From positions 27,668 through 91,667 of the forward strand of contig NZ_KV786254.1 of assembly GCF_001806875.1 (NCBI RefSeq): DNA of 64,000 nt, given 5' to 3'. Made by a program: the position numbers and the translations under genes. Positions within the stretch are counted from its first letter, which is position 1. Each line of letters starts with the position of its first letter. The notes beneath the pieces were generated by a model that made no database searches, was not told the origin of the DNA, and saw only the letters and a list, made by a program, of their open reading frames with translations. This DNA comes from Corynebacterium sp. HMSC29G08 (GTDB lineage: Bacteria > Actinomycetota > Actinomycetes > Mycobacteriales > Mycobacteriaceae). Positions 30,946-40,067 of this stretch are shown here, in pieces.

Positions 30946-31974
30946 ATGCCCACTACACGCACGTTGGATGATCAATACGGCCGCACCGCCCGCGACCTGC
31001 GCGTCAGCCTCACCGACCGCTGTAATCTGCGCTGCACCTATTGCATGCCCGCAGACGGCCTCGAGTGGATGCCCACCGAGCAGGCGTTGACTGATGAGGA
31101 AACCATCCGCCTCATTCGCCTCGCGGTGGAAACACTTGGCATCCACCAGGTGCGCTTTACCGGCGGCGAGCCGCTGCTGCGCAAGTCGCTCGAAGACATC
31201 GTTGCGGCGACAAAGAAGCTGCGTATCGACGGCAGCGGCGCCGCCCCGACGACCGCGCTGACTACGAATGCGCTCGGGCTGGCCAAGCGCGCCGACGCGC
31301 TCGCCGAGGCAGGTTTAGACCGTATCAACGTCTCCCTGGACACCACCAGTCCTGAACTTTTTGCGCGCTTGACCCGCAGGGATCGCATCCAGGACGTTTT
31401 CGCAGGCATCGACGCTGCCCTTGCCGCGGGGCTCACCCCGGTCAAGGTCAACGCCGTGGTTATGCCGGGCGTGAACGAGGACGGCATCCTCGACCTGGTC
31501 GACTTCGCCCTGGATAAGGGCCTGCAGCTGCGCTTTATTGAGCAGATGCCGCTCGGCCCGCGCGAGAAGTGGGAGCGCGGCGACATGGTCACCGCCCACG
31601 AGATCCTCTCCCGCATAGAGGAGCGCTTCACCCTCACCCCGGCGGAGAAGCCGCGCGGTTCTGCTCCCGCGGCGCTGTGGAACATTGCCGACGCCACCCG
31701 CGAGGGCACGCTCGGCGTGATCGCCTCGGTCACCCATCCCTTCTGCGGTGCCTGCGACCGAACCCGGCTCACCGCCGACGGTGCGATCCGCGCCTGCCTC
31801 TTTTCCAAGAGAGTCGACGAAGTGTCCTTGCGCGACCTGATGCGCGCCGGGGCGAGCGATAAGGAGCTCGCCGATGCCTGGGCACAGGCGATGTGGCTGA
31901 AGAAACCGGGCCATGGGATTAATGACGTCGGCTTTTTGCAGCCGGAGCGCACCATGAGCGAAATCGGTGGTTAG
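30946..31974 (+). CDS. moaA: GTP 3',8-cyclase MoaA
   Basis: Radical SAM enzyme of the first step of molybdenum cofactor synthesis, 342 residues. The SAM cluster motif is CNLRCTYC (CxxxCxxC) near residue 26; the C-terminal cluster cysteines are in HPFCGACDRTRLTADGAIRACLF. FTGGEPLLRK is the GGE motif. It ends in the Gly-Gly tail needed for activity (MSEIGG). Four bases separate it from moeA. Confidence 0.96.
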   Translation: MPTTRTLDDQYGRTARDLRVSLTDRCNLRCTYCMPADGLEWMPTEQALTDEETIRLIRLAVETLGIHQVRFTGGEPLLRKSLEDIVAATKKLRIDGSGAAPTTALTTNALGLAKRADALAEAGLDRINVSLDTTSPELFARLTRRDRIQDVFAGIDAALAAGLTPVKVNAVVMPGVNEDGILDLVDFALDKGLQLRFIEQMPLGPREKWERGDMVTAHEILSRIEERFTLTPAEKPRGSAPAALWNIADATREGTLGVIASVTHPFCGACDRTRLTADGAIRACLFSKRVDEVSLRDLMRAGASDKELADAWAQAMWLKKPGHGINDVGFLQPERTMSEIGG

Positions 31975-31977
31975 ACC

Positions 31978-33210
31978 ATGAGCGATCGCCCCAGCATTGC
32001 TGAGCACCTCGAGCGAGTGCTCGCGCTTGCCGCACCGCGGACCATCCGCGAGGTCCCGCTCGACCAGTCAGCCGGTCACGTGCTCGCGGCGCCGGTGAAA
32101 AGTCGGCTCGCGGTGCCCCCTTTTGCGAACTCCGCCGTCGACGGGTTTGCCGTCCACGCAGCTAGCCTGCACGGCGAGAGACCGTGGACGCTCCCGGTCG
32201 CAGGCGACGTGCCGGCGGGCTCGCCCGCAATCGACTGCCCGGCGGGACACGCGATTCGTGTGATGACGGGTGCGCCGATTTCCCCGGCGGATGCTGGCTC
32301 CGACGTGGTCGTCATCCCCGTTGAACACACCAATATCCCCCGCGGGCCGCACCCGCTGCCCGACCAGGTCGCCATCACGGATGCGGAGCCAGGCCGCAGC
32401 CATATCCGCGCCGCCGGAGAGAACGCCAAGCCCGGGGACACAATCGCGCAGGCCGGGATCCGCGTCGATGCTGGCACGCTGGCCGCGTGCGTTTCCACCG
32501 GCGTCCGCACCGTGGACGTGTACGCGCACCCCACCGTCGCCGTGGTCTCCACCGGTAGCGAGCTGGTGGCCTGGCCCGGCGAGTTGCGCGGGGCACAGAT
32601 CCCGGATTCGAATTTGCCGATGCTGGCGGAGCTCGCAGCGTCGGCAAGCGGGCAGCGCGCGCACGTTGTGCGCTACCATGTCGACGACGATTGCAGCGCC
32701 GAGGCTACTTTGCGACGTGCCGCAGCCGAGGCGGACGTGGTGATTACCTCGGGTGGAGTCAGCGCCGGTGCCTTCGACATCGTGCGCGAGGTAACCTCCG
32801 CCGATGACGGCATGTGGTTCGGCAAGGTCGCGCAGCGCCCAGGCACCCCGCAGGGCGCGGGCATGTTTGCCGGTACCCCGTTTGTGTGCCTGCCGGGCAA
32901 CCCGGTCGCGGCCTACGTTTCCTTCCTGCTCTACGGTGCCCCGCTTCTCGCCGCCCAGGCTGGCGTGTCCCGTGGTCTGCGTTTTGAAGAGCGCCCGCAT
33001 ATCCTCGCCGAGCGCGCCGCGGGTTTTGTCAGCACGGCAAAGTCGGAGATGACCCACGCCGTGCCGGTGCGGCTGCGCCAAGACGGCACCCGCACAGTGG
33101 CGGAGTCCTTCGCCCCGGCGACCGCGTCGAGTTTCGTGGCATCGTTGTCGGGGATAGATGGGCTAGCCCTCGTGGATGCGCCCGAAGGCCTGGTCAAGGT
33201 TTATATCTAA
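31978..33210 (+). CDS. moeA: Molybdopterin molybdenumtransferase MoeA, copy 1 (active-site variant)
   Basis: Inserts molybdate into adenylylated molybdopterin; 410 residues. Motifs: MTGAPISPADAGSDVV, STGSELVAWPGELR, IPDSNLPML, TSGGVSAGAFDIVREV, QRPGTPQGAGMF and LPGNPVAAYVSFLLY. The substrate loop reads PPFANSAVDGFAV where the canonical form is PPFDNSAMDGYAV, so the Asp of FDNS is Ala. In E. coli MoeA that Asp (about residue 59) matters for the metal-insertion step. A second MoeA in this window keeps it. This copy may therefore have changed function or work with the other. Confidence 0.9.
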   Translation: MSDRPSIAEHLERVLALAAPRTIREVPLDQSAGHVLAAPVKSRLAVPPFANSAVDGFAVHAASLHGERPWTLPVAGDVPAGSPAIDCPAGHAIRVMTGAPISPADAGSDVVVIPVEHTNIPRGPHPLPDQVAITDAEPGRSHIRAAGENAKPGDTIAQAGIRVDAGTLAACVSTGVRTVDVYAHPTVAVVSTGSELVAWPGELRGAQIPDSNLPMLAELAASASGQRAHVVRYHVDDDCSAEATLRRAAAEADVVITSGGVSAGAFDIVREVTSADDGMWFGKVAQRPGTPQGAGMFAGTPFVCLPGNPVAAYVSFLLYGAPLLAAQAGVSRGLRFEERPHILAERAAGFVSTAKSEMTHAVPVRLRQDGTRTVAESFAPATASSFVASLSGIDGLALVDAPEGLVKVYI

Positions 33211-33219
33211 GGAGCAACA

Positions 33220-33699
33220 ATGCAATTTACCCACCTGGATTCATCCGGCGCGGCCTACATGGTCGACGTGACTGAGAAGCAGCCGACGGTGCGCACCGCC
33301 ACGGCCCAGTGCGAGGTCGCTTGCTCACCTGAAGTGCTCGAGGCGCTTGCTAACGGCACCGTTCCCAAGGGCGACGTGCTCGCCGTCGCGCGTGTGGCTG
33401 GCATCGCCGCTGCGAAGCGCGTGCCTGATCTGCTGCCGCTGGCTCACACGATCGGCGTGCACGGCTGCAAGGTCGACCTGACCTTAAAGCCGGACCACGT
33501 GTTCATCGAGGCCACGGTTCGCACCGCTGACCGCACTGGCGTGGAGATGGAAGCGCTCACTGCGGTAAACGTGGCGGCGCTGTCGGTAGTGGACATGGTC
33601 AAAGGCGTGGATCGCTCCGCCTACATCCGTCGCTGCGGGATTACCGCAAAGTCCGGCGGCCGCTCCGGCGACTGGTCGCGCGAGCTGCCGGGGACGTAA
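33220..33699 (+). CDS. moaC: Cyclic pyranopterin monophosphate synthase MoaC
   Basis: Acts after MoaA to form cPMP; 159 residues. The start MQFTHLDSSGAAYMVDVTEK has AAGGAG 7 bases upstream. The canonical LPLCHP reads LPLAHT here, keeping the catalytic His; KTGVEMEAL is RTGVEMEALTAV; and DMCKA is DMVKG, keeping the Asp and Lys. TAKSGGRSGDW is the C-terminal phosphate loop. Probably active despite the Cys to Ala and Pro to Thr changes. Confidence 0.94.
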   Translation: MQFTHLDSSGAAYMVDVTEKQPTVRTATAQCEVACSPEVLEALANGTVPKGDVLAVARVAGIAAAKRVPDLLPLAHTIGVHGCKVDLTLKPDHVFIEATVRTADRTGVEMEALTAVNVAALSVVDMVKGVDRSAYIRRCGITAKSGGRSGDWSRELPGT

Positions 33700-33704
33700 T
33701 TTCC

Positions 33705-34274
33705 ATGCGACCCGCGCACTCGCTCGGCGTAGTTATTTTGGCCGGGGGCCGCTCGACCCGCATGAGAGCGGAGAAAGCCCAGGTCAAGGTGGACGGGCGT
33801 CGCCTGATCGACCGTGTGCTCGCCTCGCTCCCTGCCCACGAGGCGGCAGTGGTGGTCTCTCCTTTTCCACTCGACTTGCCAGTCAGCCAGGTCACCGAGG
33901 ACCCGCCTTTCGGCGGCCCGGTCGCCGGCATCAACGCCGGGGTTCAGGCCCTTGACACCGACCTGATCGGCATCCTTGCCGTCGACGCACCCGATTCCGG
34001 AGCGCTTCTCCCCAGCCTCTGCGAGGCGCTGCTGCGCGAGGCGAGCGCGCACGCCGCCGTCATCCACGCCGCCGACGGTTTCCTCCAGCCGTTGTGCGCC
34101 GTCTGGCACCGCGCCGCGCTTCTCAACGCGCTCGCGCGCACCGGCACGCGTGATATCGCTGCAAAGCGGCTTCTCCAACCGCCAACGCGCGTCGTGCAGG
34201 TGCTTGGCGACGGCACCGAGCAGGACTACGACACTCCCGAAGCGCTCCGCGCACTCGGCGAAGTAGAGCTTTAG
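33705..34274 (+). CDS. mobA: Molybdenum cofactor guanylyltransferase MobA
   Basis: Couples GMP to molybdopterin to form the bis-MGD cofactor that nitrate reductase needs; 189 residues. The nucleotide motif is VVILAGGRSTRMRAEKAQV, followed by VSPFPLDLPVSQVTEDPPFGGPVAGINAG and LAVDAPDSGALLPSL. It begins 5 bases after moaC and ends tail to tail with the mog-like gene, overlapping by 4 bases. The MRAEK segment departs slightly from the common MG.DK form. Confidence 0.9.
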   Translation: MRPAHSLGVVILAGGRSTRMRAEKAQVKVDGRRLIDRVLASLPAHEAAVVVSPFPLDLPVSQVTEDPPFGGPVAGINAGVQALDTDLIGILAVDAPDSGALLPSLCEALLREASAHAAVIHAADGFLQPLCAVWHRAALLNALARTGTRDIAAKRLLQPPTRVVQVLGDGTEQDYDTPEALRALGEVEL

Positions 34275-34750
34275 CTCACCCACTCGGTCAGGCTTGGCCA
34301 CAGCCGCAAAATGACCGTGAGCGTGTCGTGGATGCCACCGCGCGAGCTGGGGGCGTTGACGATCAGGCTGCCGCCGGGTTCGCGGGAGGTCAGCCCCACG
34401 ACCCCGCGGCACAGGCCCGCGCGTTCGGAGTGTGCGAGGCCCTCGATCAGGATGTTGGTCTCTACCCCGTGGAGGCGGGTGGAGATGCGCTCCAGACTTA
34501 CCTCCGGGGTGAGATTCCTGGGGCCGAGCCCGGTCCCACCACAAGTAAGCACCAACGATGTCCCGGCCGCCAGCGCCTCGTCGAGTGCGCCAGCTACCCC
34601 GGTCTCGCCCTCGGGTACGACATGGCAGCCGGTGATCTCGAACCCGGCAGCGTGGAGAAGCCTGCGCGCGGCTGGGGTTGAGCTGTCGTTGCGCTCGCCG
34701 GAGTGGATTCTGTCGGAGACAACGATGATGCGGGCGGTGGGGGCCGTCAT
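34271..34750 (-). CDS. MogA/MoaB-like protein, copy 1 (active-site variant)
   Basis: Molybdopterin adenylyltransferase fold, 159 residues. It starts MTAPTARIIVVSDRIHSGE and has LTCGGTGLGPRNLTPEV. The canonical segment is GGTGxxxRDxTP(E/D); here the Asp is Asn, and the VVPEGETG segment lacks the Asp of the usual (V/I)PD loop. Both positions are catalytic in E. coli MogA (Asp82 and Asp49). The second Mog-like gene of this window keeps both. Start 34750 is chosen because the fold begins there and GAGAAGAAAG lies just upstream; an earlier in-frame ATG falls in the operator-like repeat. Confidence 0.85.
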   Translation of the reverse strand: MTAPTARIIVVSDRIHSGERNDSSTPAARRLLHAAGFEITGCHVVPEGETGVAGALDEALAAGTSLVLTCGGTGLGPRNLTPEVSLERISTRLHGVETNILIEGLAHSERAGLCRGVVGLTSREPGGSLIVNAPSSRGGIHDTLTVILRLWPSLTEWVS

Positions 34751-34810
34751 GGGGTCGTACTTTCTTCTCACTTGCTGCGGTTGCATGAGGTGCAGAGACT
34801 GCGAAAAAGA

Positions 34811-34844
34811 CATATTTACGCAATAGAAATGTTGCGTAAATATG
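34811..34844. promoter_or_regulatory. Perfect 13-bp inverted repeat between mog and narK
   Basis: CATATTTACGCAA, 8-base spacer, TTGCGTAAATATG: every one of the 13 base pairs matches. It lies 61 bases before the mog-like ATG and 149 bases before narK in a divergent promoter region. Length, AT content and symmetry suit a dimeric repressor or activator site; a T run is missing, so it is not a terminator. Confidence 0.75.
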
Positions 34845-34866
34845 GTGGTACTTTTCGTGTTTAAAG

Positions 34867-34896
34867 TTGAGAATACCAGGTCAGGACGGGTAAGCT
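34867..34896 (+). promoter_or_regulatory. Candidate narK promoter
   Basis: TTGAGA (34867-34872), 18-base spacer, TAAGCT (34891-34896). Transcription would start around 34903, where a palindrome begins. Confidence 0.4.
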
Positions 34897-34902
34897 CTGG
34901 TG

Positions 34903-34916
34903 TGATCTAAAGATCA
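34903..34916. promoter_or_regulatory. Palindrome TGATCTAAAGATCA at the narK start site
   Basis: Perfect 6+2+6 palindrome that would cover the predicted transcription start. It also shares the TGTGA half of a CRP/GlxR-type site (TGTGATCTAAAGATCA), but the right half is a poor match to TCACA. Confidence 0.5.
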
Positions 34917-34992
34917 GCGCTCCGGGGAGTGCATTCCGCACAACAGCACTTACCGCACGCCCAAGTTCACAAATTCCGCCCAAGGATTACTC

Positions 34993-36291
34993 ATGACAAC
35001 CTTGAACACCTCAGCCCGCGTCTTACATGGTTGGGACCCAGAAGACCCCGAGAAATGGGATGCCGGCATTGCCTGGCGGACCCTATGGATCTCCACCATT
35101 GCCCTGTTCTTCGGCTTTATCACGTGGTATCTCGTCGCCGCCATCGCACCTCGTCTCAATGAGGCGGGCTTTGACCTTTCCGCGAACCAGCTCTACTGGC
35201 TTACCGCCGTCCCCGGCCTGGCCGCCGGCCTCTTCCGCCTGATCTGGATGTTCCTCCCGCCGGTGATGGGCACCCGCAAGCTCATTAGCTTTTCCACCGC
35301 GCTCTTCCTCATCCCGCTGTTCGGCTGGTTTTTCGCCGTGCAAAGCGCCACGCCCTACTGGGTGCTGCTGCTTTTGGCGTTCATGACCGGTATTGGCGGT
35401 GGTGTCTTCTCCGGCTTCATGCCGTCGACAGGCTACTTCTTCCCCAAGTCCAAGTCGGGCACCGCGCTGGGCCTGCAGGCAGGTCTGTCCAACCTGGGTA
35501 TGTCGGTAGTTCTGCTGTCCGCGCCCATGCTGATTAGCACCACACTGTTCGGCATGAAGTCACTTAGCGCGATCCACAGCACCGAGACCGGCGAGCTGAT
35601 GAATATTTACAACGTCGCGCTGTTTTTCATCCCCTGGGTAATCGTGATGGCCATCCTGGCCTGGGTGATGCTCAAGGACGTGCCGGTCAAGGCCAACTTC
35701 CGCCAGCAGATCGACATCTTTGGCAACAAGAACACCTGGATCCTCACCATCATCTACGTAATGACTTTCGGCGCGCTCGCGGGCTTCGGCGCCCAGCTCG
35801 CGCTTTTGATGAAGAACAACTTCGGGGAAAGCGCATCCAGCCTGATGGGTTGGGCCTTCCTCTACGCCATGATCGGCGCGGTCGTGCGTGCCCTGTGGGG
35901 CCCGCTTTGCGATAAGTACGGCGGCGCACTGTGGACCTTCATCGGCGGCGTGGGTATGACCGTCTCTACCGGTGTCGCGGCAATCTTCCTCGCCCGCGGT
36001 GGCGACGCCGCACTTTCCTTCTACATCACCATGCTGATCATGTCCTTCTTCGCGGGCCTGGGCAACGCTGGCACGTTCAAACAGATGCCGATGATCCTGC
36101 CGAAGCGCCAAGCCGGCGGCGTGATTGGCTTCACCGGTGCCGTCGCGGCCTTTGGCCCCTTCATCGTCGGCGTGCTGCTAACGCTTATGGCGCCCACGAC
36201 CTTCTTCTGGGGCTGCGTGGTCTACTTCGCCATCGCGACGATCCTCGCCTGGGTCTACTACGCCCGCCCCAACGCCCCGTTCCCCGGCTAA
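34993..36291 (+). CDS. narK: Nitrate/nitrite transporter NarK
   Basis: Major facilitator family carrier, 432 residues, twelve membrane helices. The NarK signature regions are visible in GIGGGVFSGFMPSTGYFFPKSKSGTALGLQAGLSN (about residues 130-165) and FFAGLGNAGTFKQMP..GGVIGFTGAVAAFGPF (about 350-390). It imports nitrate for the reductase encoded next and exports nitrite. The ATG at 34993 is followed by a ~30-residue cytoplasmic tail. A 30-base gap separates it from narG. Confidence 0.95.
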   Translation: MTTLNTSARVLHGWDPEDPEKWDAGIAWRTLWISTIALFFGFITWYLVAAIAPRLNEAGFDLSANQLYWLTAVPGLAAGLFRLIWMFLPPVMGTRKLISFSTALFLIPLFGWFFAVQSATPYWVLLLLAFMTGIGGGVFSGFMPSTGYFFPKSKSGTALGLQAGLSNLGMSVVLLSAPMLISTTLFGMKSLSAIHSTETGELMNIYNVALFFIPWVIVMAILAWVMLKDVPVKANFRQQIDIFGNKNTWILTIIYVMTFGALAGFGAQLALLMKNNFGESASSLMGWAFLYAMIGAVVRALWGPLCDKYGGALWTFIGGVGMTVSTGVAAIFLARGGDAALSFYITMLIMSFFAGLGNAGTFKQMPMILPKRQAGGVIGFTGAVAAFGPFIVGVLLTLMAPTTFFWGCVVYFAIATILAWVYYARPNAPFPG

Positions 36292-36321
36292 CCCGCCTCA
36301 TTTGAAAAGGAGATTGTGACA

Positions 36322-39300
36322 ATGACTGCCGCCGAATCCCCCAACCCGCTTTTCCAGCTCGGCGGGTTTGTCCGCAAGGGCGACGTCACCCCCTCAGGGC
36401 AACAGATCATTCTGGAAGGTGGCCGCCAGGCGGACGTGTTTTACCGCAACCGCTGGTCTTTCGACAAGATGGTGCGCTCCACGCACGGCGTGAACTGCAC
36501 CGGCTCCTGCTCTTGGAAGGTCTACGTCAAAGACGGCGTGATCACCTGGGAGTCCCAGGCGGTGGACTACCCCACCACGGGCCCGGACTTCCCTGAGTAC
36601 GAGCCCCGCGGCTGCCCGCGCGGTGCGTCCTTTTCCTGGTACACCTACTCGCCCACCCGCATCCGCTACCCCTACATCCGCAGCGCGCTGCTGGAAATGT
36701 ATCGCCAGGAAAAGAAGGTGCACGACGGTGACCCGGTGCTCGCCTGGCGCGCGATCCAGGAGGAACCCTTAAAGCGCCGCGCCTACATCAGTGCCCGCGG
36801 CAAGGGCGGCCTGGTCCGCGTCTCCTACGAGGAGGCCATCGAAATCGCGGCCGCCGCGCACGTCTACACCATCCGCCAGTGGGGTCCAGACCGTATCGCG
36901 GGCTTTACCGTGATTCCGGCGATGAGCCAAGTCTCCTACTCCGCCGGCACCCGTTTTTGGGACTCATCGGCGGCGCCATGCTCTCCTTCTACGACTGGTA
37001 CGCCGACCTCCCACCGGCCTCCCCGCAGACCTTCGGTGACCAGACCGACGTGCCGGAGTCCGGTGACTGGTTCAACTCCAGCTACCTGATGATGTGGGGC
37101 TCGAACATCCCGGTCACCCGTACCCCGGACTCCCACTTCATGACGGAAGTGCGCTACAAGGGCACCAAGGTGGTCGTGGTCTCCCCCGACTTCAACGACG
37201 CCGCGAAGTTCGCCGACGAGTGGATGCGCATGTCGCCCGGTACCGACGGTGCCCTCGCCTTTGCCATGGGGCACGTCATCTTGCAGAAGTTCCACGTGGA
37301 CCAAGCGCCGGAGTACTTCATGGAGTACATGCGCAAGTACACCGACGCCCCCTTCCTCGTGGAGCTCGATGCGCTTGACGACGGCACCTACGCCCCCGGC
37401 AAGTTCCTCACCGCGGACAAGCTTTCCGGCGAGGCCGACTACGCCGAGCTGGCAGGCAGCGACAACGCCAACTATCGCCTGCTCAACATGGAGGCTTCCG
37501 GCCGCGTGGTGGACCCGGGCGGCACGCTCGCGGACCACTACAAGACGGATCCGGGCAAGTGGAACCTGCACCACAAGGGCGTAGAGCCGATCATGTCAGT
37601 GGCAGACACCGGCGAGTACGGCACCGTCGAGCTTTCCCTGCCGCGCTTCGACATGGACGCCTCGCGCGAGGCCGTCGATTCCGACGGCCCCATCGGCGCG
37701 GGTGTCTCGGTGCGCGGCGTGCCAACCCGCAAGGTAGGCGACAGACTCGTCACCACCGTCTACGACATCATGCTCGCCCACTACGGTGTGAACCGCCCGG
37801 CGCTGTCCTTGCCGGGCTCCTGGCCGAAGGACTTCAACGACGCCACCGAGGTTGGCACGCCCGCCTGGGCCGAAGAGCTGTCGAATGTGCCGGTTGCGCA
37901 GATTGAGCGCATCGCCACCGAATTCGCACAGAACGCGCTGGATTCCAAGGGGCGCTCCCAGATCATCATGGGCGCAGGCGTGAACCACTACGTCAATGCC
38001 GACTCGATCTACCGCACCTTCCTGGCGCTGACCTCCATGTGTGGCACCCAGGGTGTGAACGGCGGCGGCTGGGCGCACTACGTCGGCCAGGAGAAGCTGC
38101 GCCCGCAGTCCGGCTGGACGCAGTACGCCTTTGCCAACGACTGGAACCGCCCGCCGCGGCAGATGATCACCACCGGCTTCTACTACCTGACCACCTCGCA
38201 GTGGCGCTACGACAACTCCAAGGCCTCCAGGTTGGCCTCCCCGCTGGCGCGTAAGGACGCCGCCGGAGACAAGTTCCTGTCCGAGACGCTCGTGGAGGCG
38301 ATGAAACGCGGCTGGATGCCCTCCTACCCGCAGTTCAACCGCAATCCGCTGCTTCTGGCCGAGCAAGCCAAGGAGGAGGGCATGGACGTGAAGGACTACA
38401 TCGTCAGCCAGCTGGAAAGTGGCGAGATGGAGTTCGCCGCCGAAGACCCGGACGCCCCAGAGAACTGGCCACGCATACTTTTGAACTGGCGCACCAACCT
38501 CATGGGTTCTTCCGCGAAGGGCACGGAGTACTTCCTGCGCCACATGCTGGGCGTGGATTCGGATGTCTCGGCCGAGGAGCTGCCGGAGGGCGAGCGCCCG
38601 GCGTCGATTAGGTGGCGCGACGAGGCGCCGATCGGCAAACTTGACTTGATGATGACCACGGACTTCCGCAACACGTCGACGACTCTGGTCTCCGACATCG
38701 TCTTCCCGGCGGCAACGTGGTACGAGAAGAACGACCTGTCCACCACGGACATGCACCCGTTCATCCACACTTTCAACGCGGCGATCAACCCGCCGTGGGA
38801 GGCTCGCAGCGACTTTGAGATCTTCCGCGATCTCGCGGATGCGGTCTCGCGCCTGGCCGGTAAGTGGCTCGGCACGCAGACGGACGTGGTTGCGGCGCCG
38901 CTGAACCACGACTCCCCGGACGAGATCAACCCCCTGATGGCCAACGGCACCGTGCCGAAGGTCGAAGAGGTCGGACTGGTGCCCGGCCAGACCATGCCGA
39001 AGCTGATCCCGGTGGAGCGCGACTACACCAAGGTCTTTGAAAAATGGATGTCCTTCGGTCCGCTTTCGGAAAAAGCTGGCACCAATGTGCACGGCACGCC
39101 TTTCGACGTGGCGAAGCAGGTCGAAGAGCTCTTCGGCATTAACGGCACGACGCACACAACCTCGGCGGGCGACCGGCCGTCGCTTGACACTGCGGTCAAG
39201 GCTGCCGAGTCCATCCTCCACTTGTCAGGTGTGACCAACGGCGAGGTGGCGCGCAACGGTTTTGAAAACCTGGGCGAGATGATGGGTATAGACACCCGCG

Positions 39301-40067
39301 AGTTCTGGGAAGGCACCGAGGACTTCCGCATGACCTGGGACAAGATCAAGGAGCGCCCGCAGGAGGTGATCACCTCGCCGGAGTGGTCGGGCGACAAGCG
39401 CGATGGACAGCGCTACACCGCGTTCTCGCTGAACTTGGCAATGGGTAAGCCGTGGAACACCCTGTCCGGGCGCATGCACTACTTCATCGACCACGACTGG
39501 TTCATCGACTACGGCGAGCAGCTGCCGGTGTTCAAGCCGCCACTGGACCGCCTCCGGCTCAACGGCGAGACCGCGCCGGGCCAGACGGTCACGGGTGAGG
39601 ACGGCAATCCGGAGATCACGGTGCGCTACCTCACGCCGCACAACAAGTGGTCCATCCACTCGCAGTACTTTGACAACCTGCACGTGCTGTCCATTTCGCG
39701 TGGCGGCCAGGTGGTCTGGATGTCGCAGGCGGACGCCGACAAGATCGGGGTGAAGGACAACGAGTGGGTCGAGCTGTACAACCGCAACGGCGTGGTTTCC
39801 GCCCGTGCGATTGTCACCCACCGCATCCCGGAGGGCACCGTAATCATGAACCACGCCCAGGAGCGCACCGTGGGCACGCCGCTGAATGAGAAATCGGGCC
39901 GTCGCGGCGGTACTCACAACTCGCTGACCCGCATCACCATCAAGCCACTGCACGTGGCAGGTGGCTACGGGCACCTGTCCTACTACTTCAACTACATCGG
40001 CCCAACCGGCAACAACCGCGATGAGGTCACCCGGATCCGTCGCCGCTCCCAGGAGGTGCAGTACTAA
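36322..40067 (+). pseudogene. narG: Nitrate reductase alpha subunit NarG, frameshifted
   Basis: Catalytic bis-MGD subunit of respiratory nitrate reductase. The gene is full length (1248 residues if repaired), but the frame changes at a run of five T at 36954-36958. The first frame ends AGTRFWDSSA.. and stops at 37089; the family reads AGTRFLGLIGGAMLSFYDWY, which is restored by one more T. Before the shift H55, C59, C63 and C98 bind the FS0 cluster; after it come SSYLMMWGSNIP and the remaining domains to TRIRRRSQEVQY. AAGGAG lies about 9 bases before ATG 36322; GTG at 36316 is the alternative. One missing base in a homopolymer may be a sequencing error. Confidence 0.9.

Noticed and set aside
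34751..34813. N-terminal extension of the first mog-like protein to ATG 34813
   Set aside because: It would begin inside the operator-like repeat, and the added residues have no family match; the ribosome site favours 34750.
36940..36970. Programmed ribosomal frameshift in narG
   Set aside because: No family precedent, no downstream hairpin noticed, and the shift is explained by one missing base in a T run. Left as a checkable alternative only.
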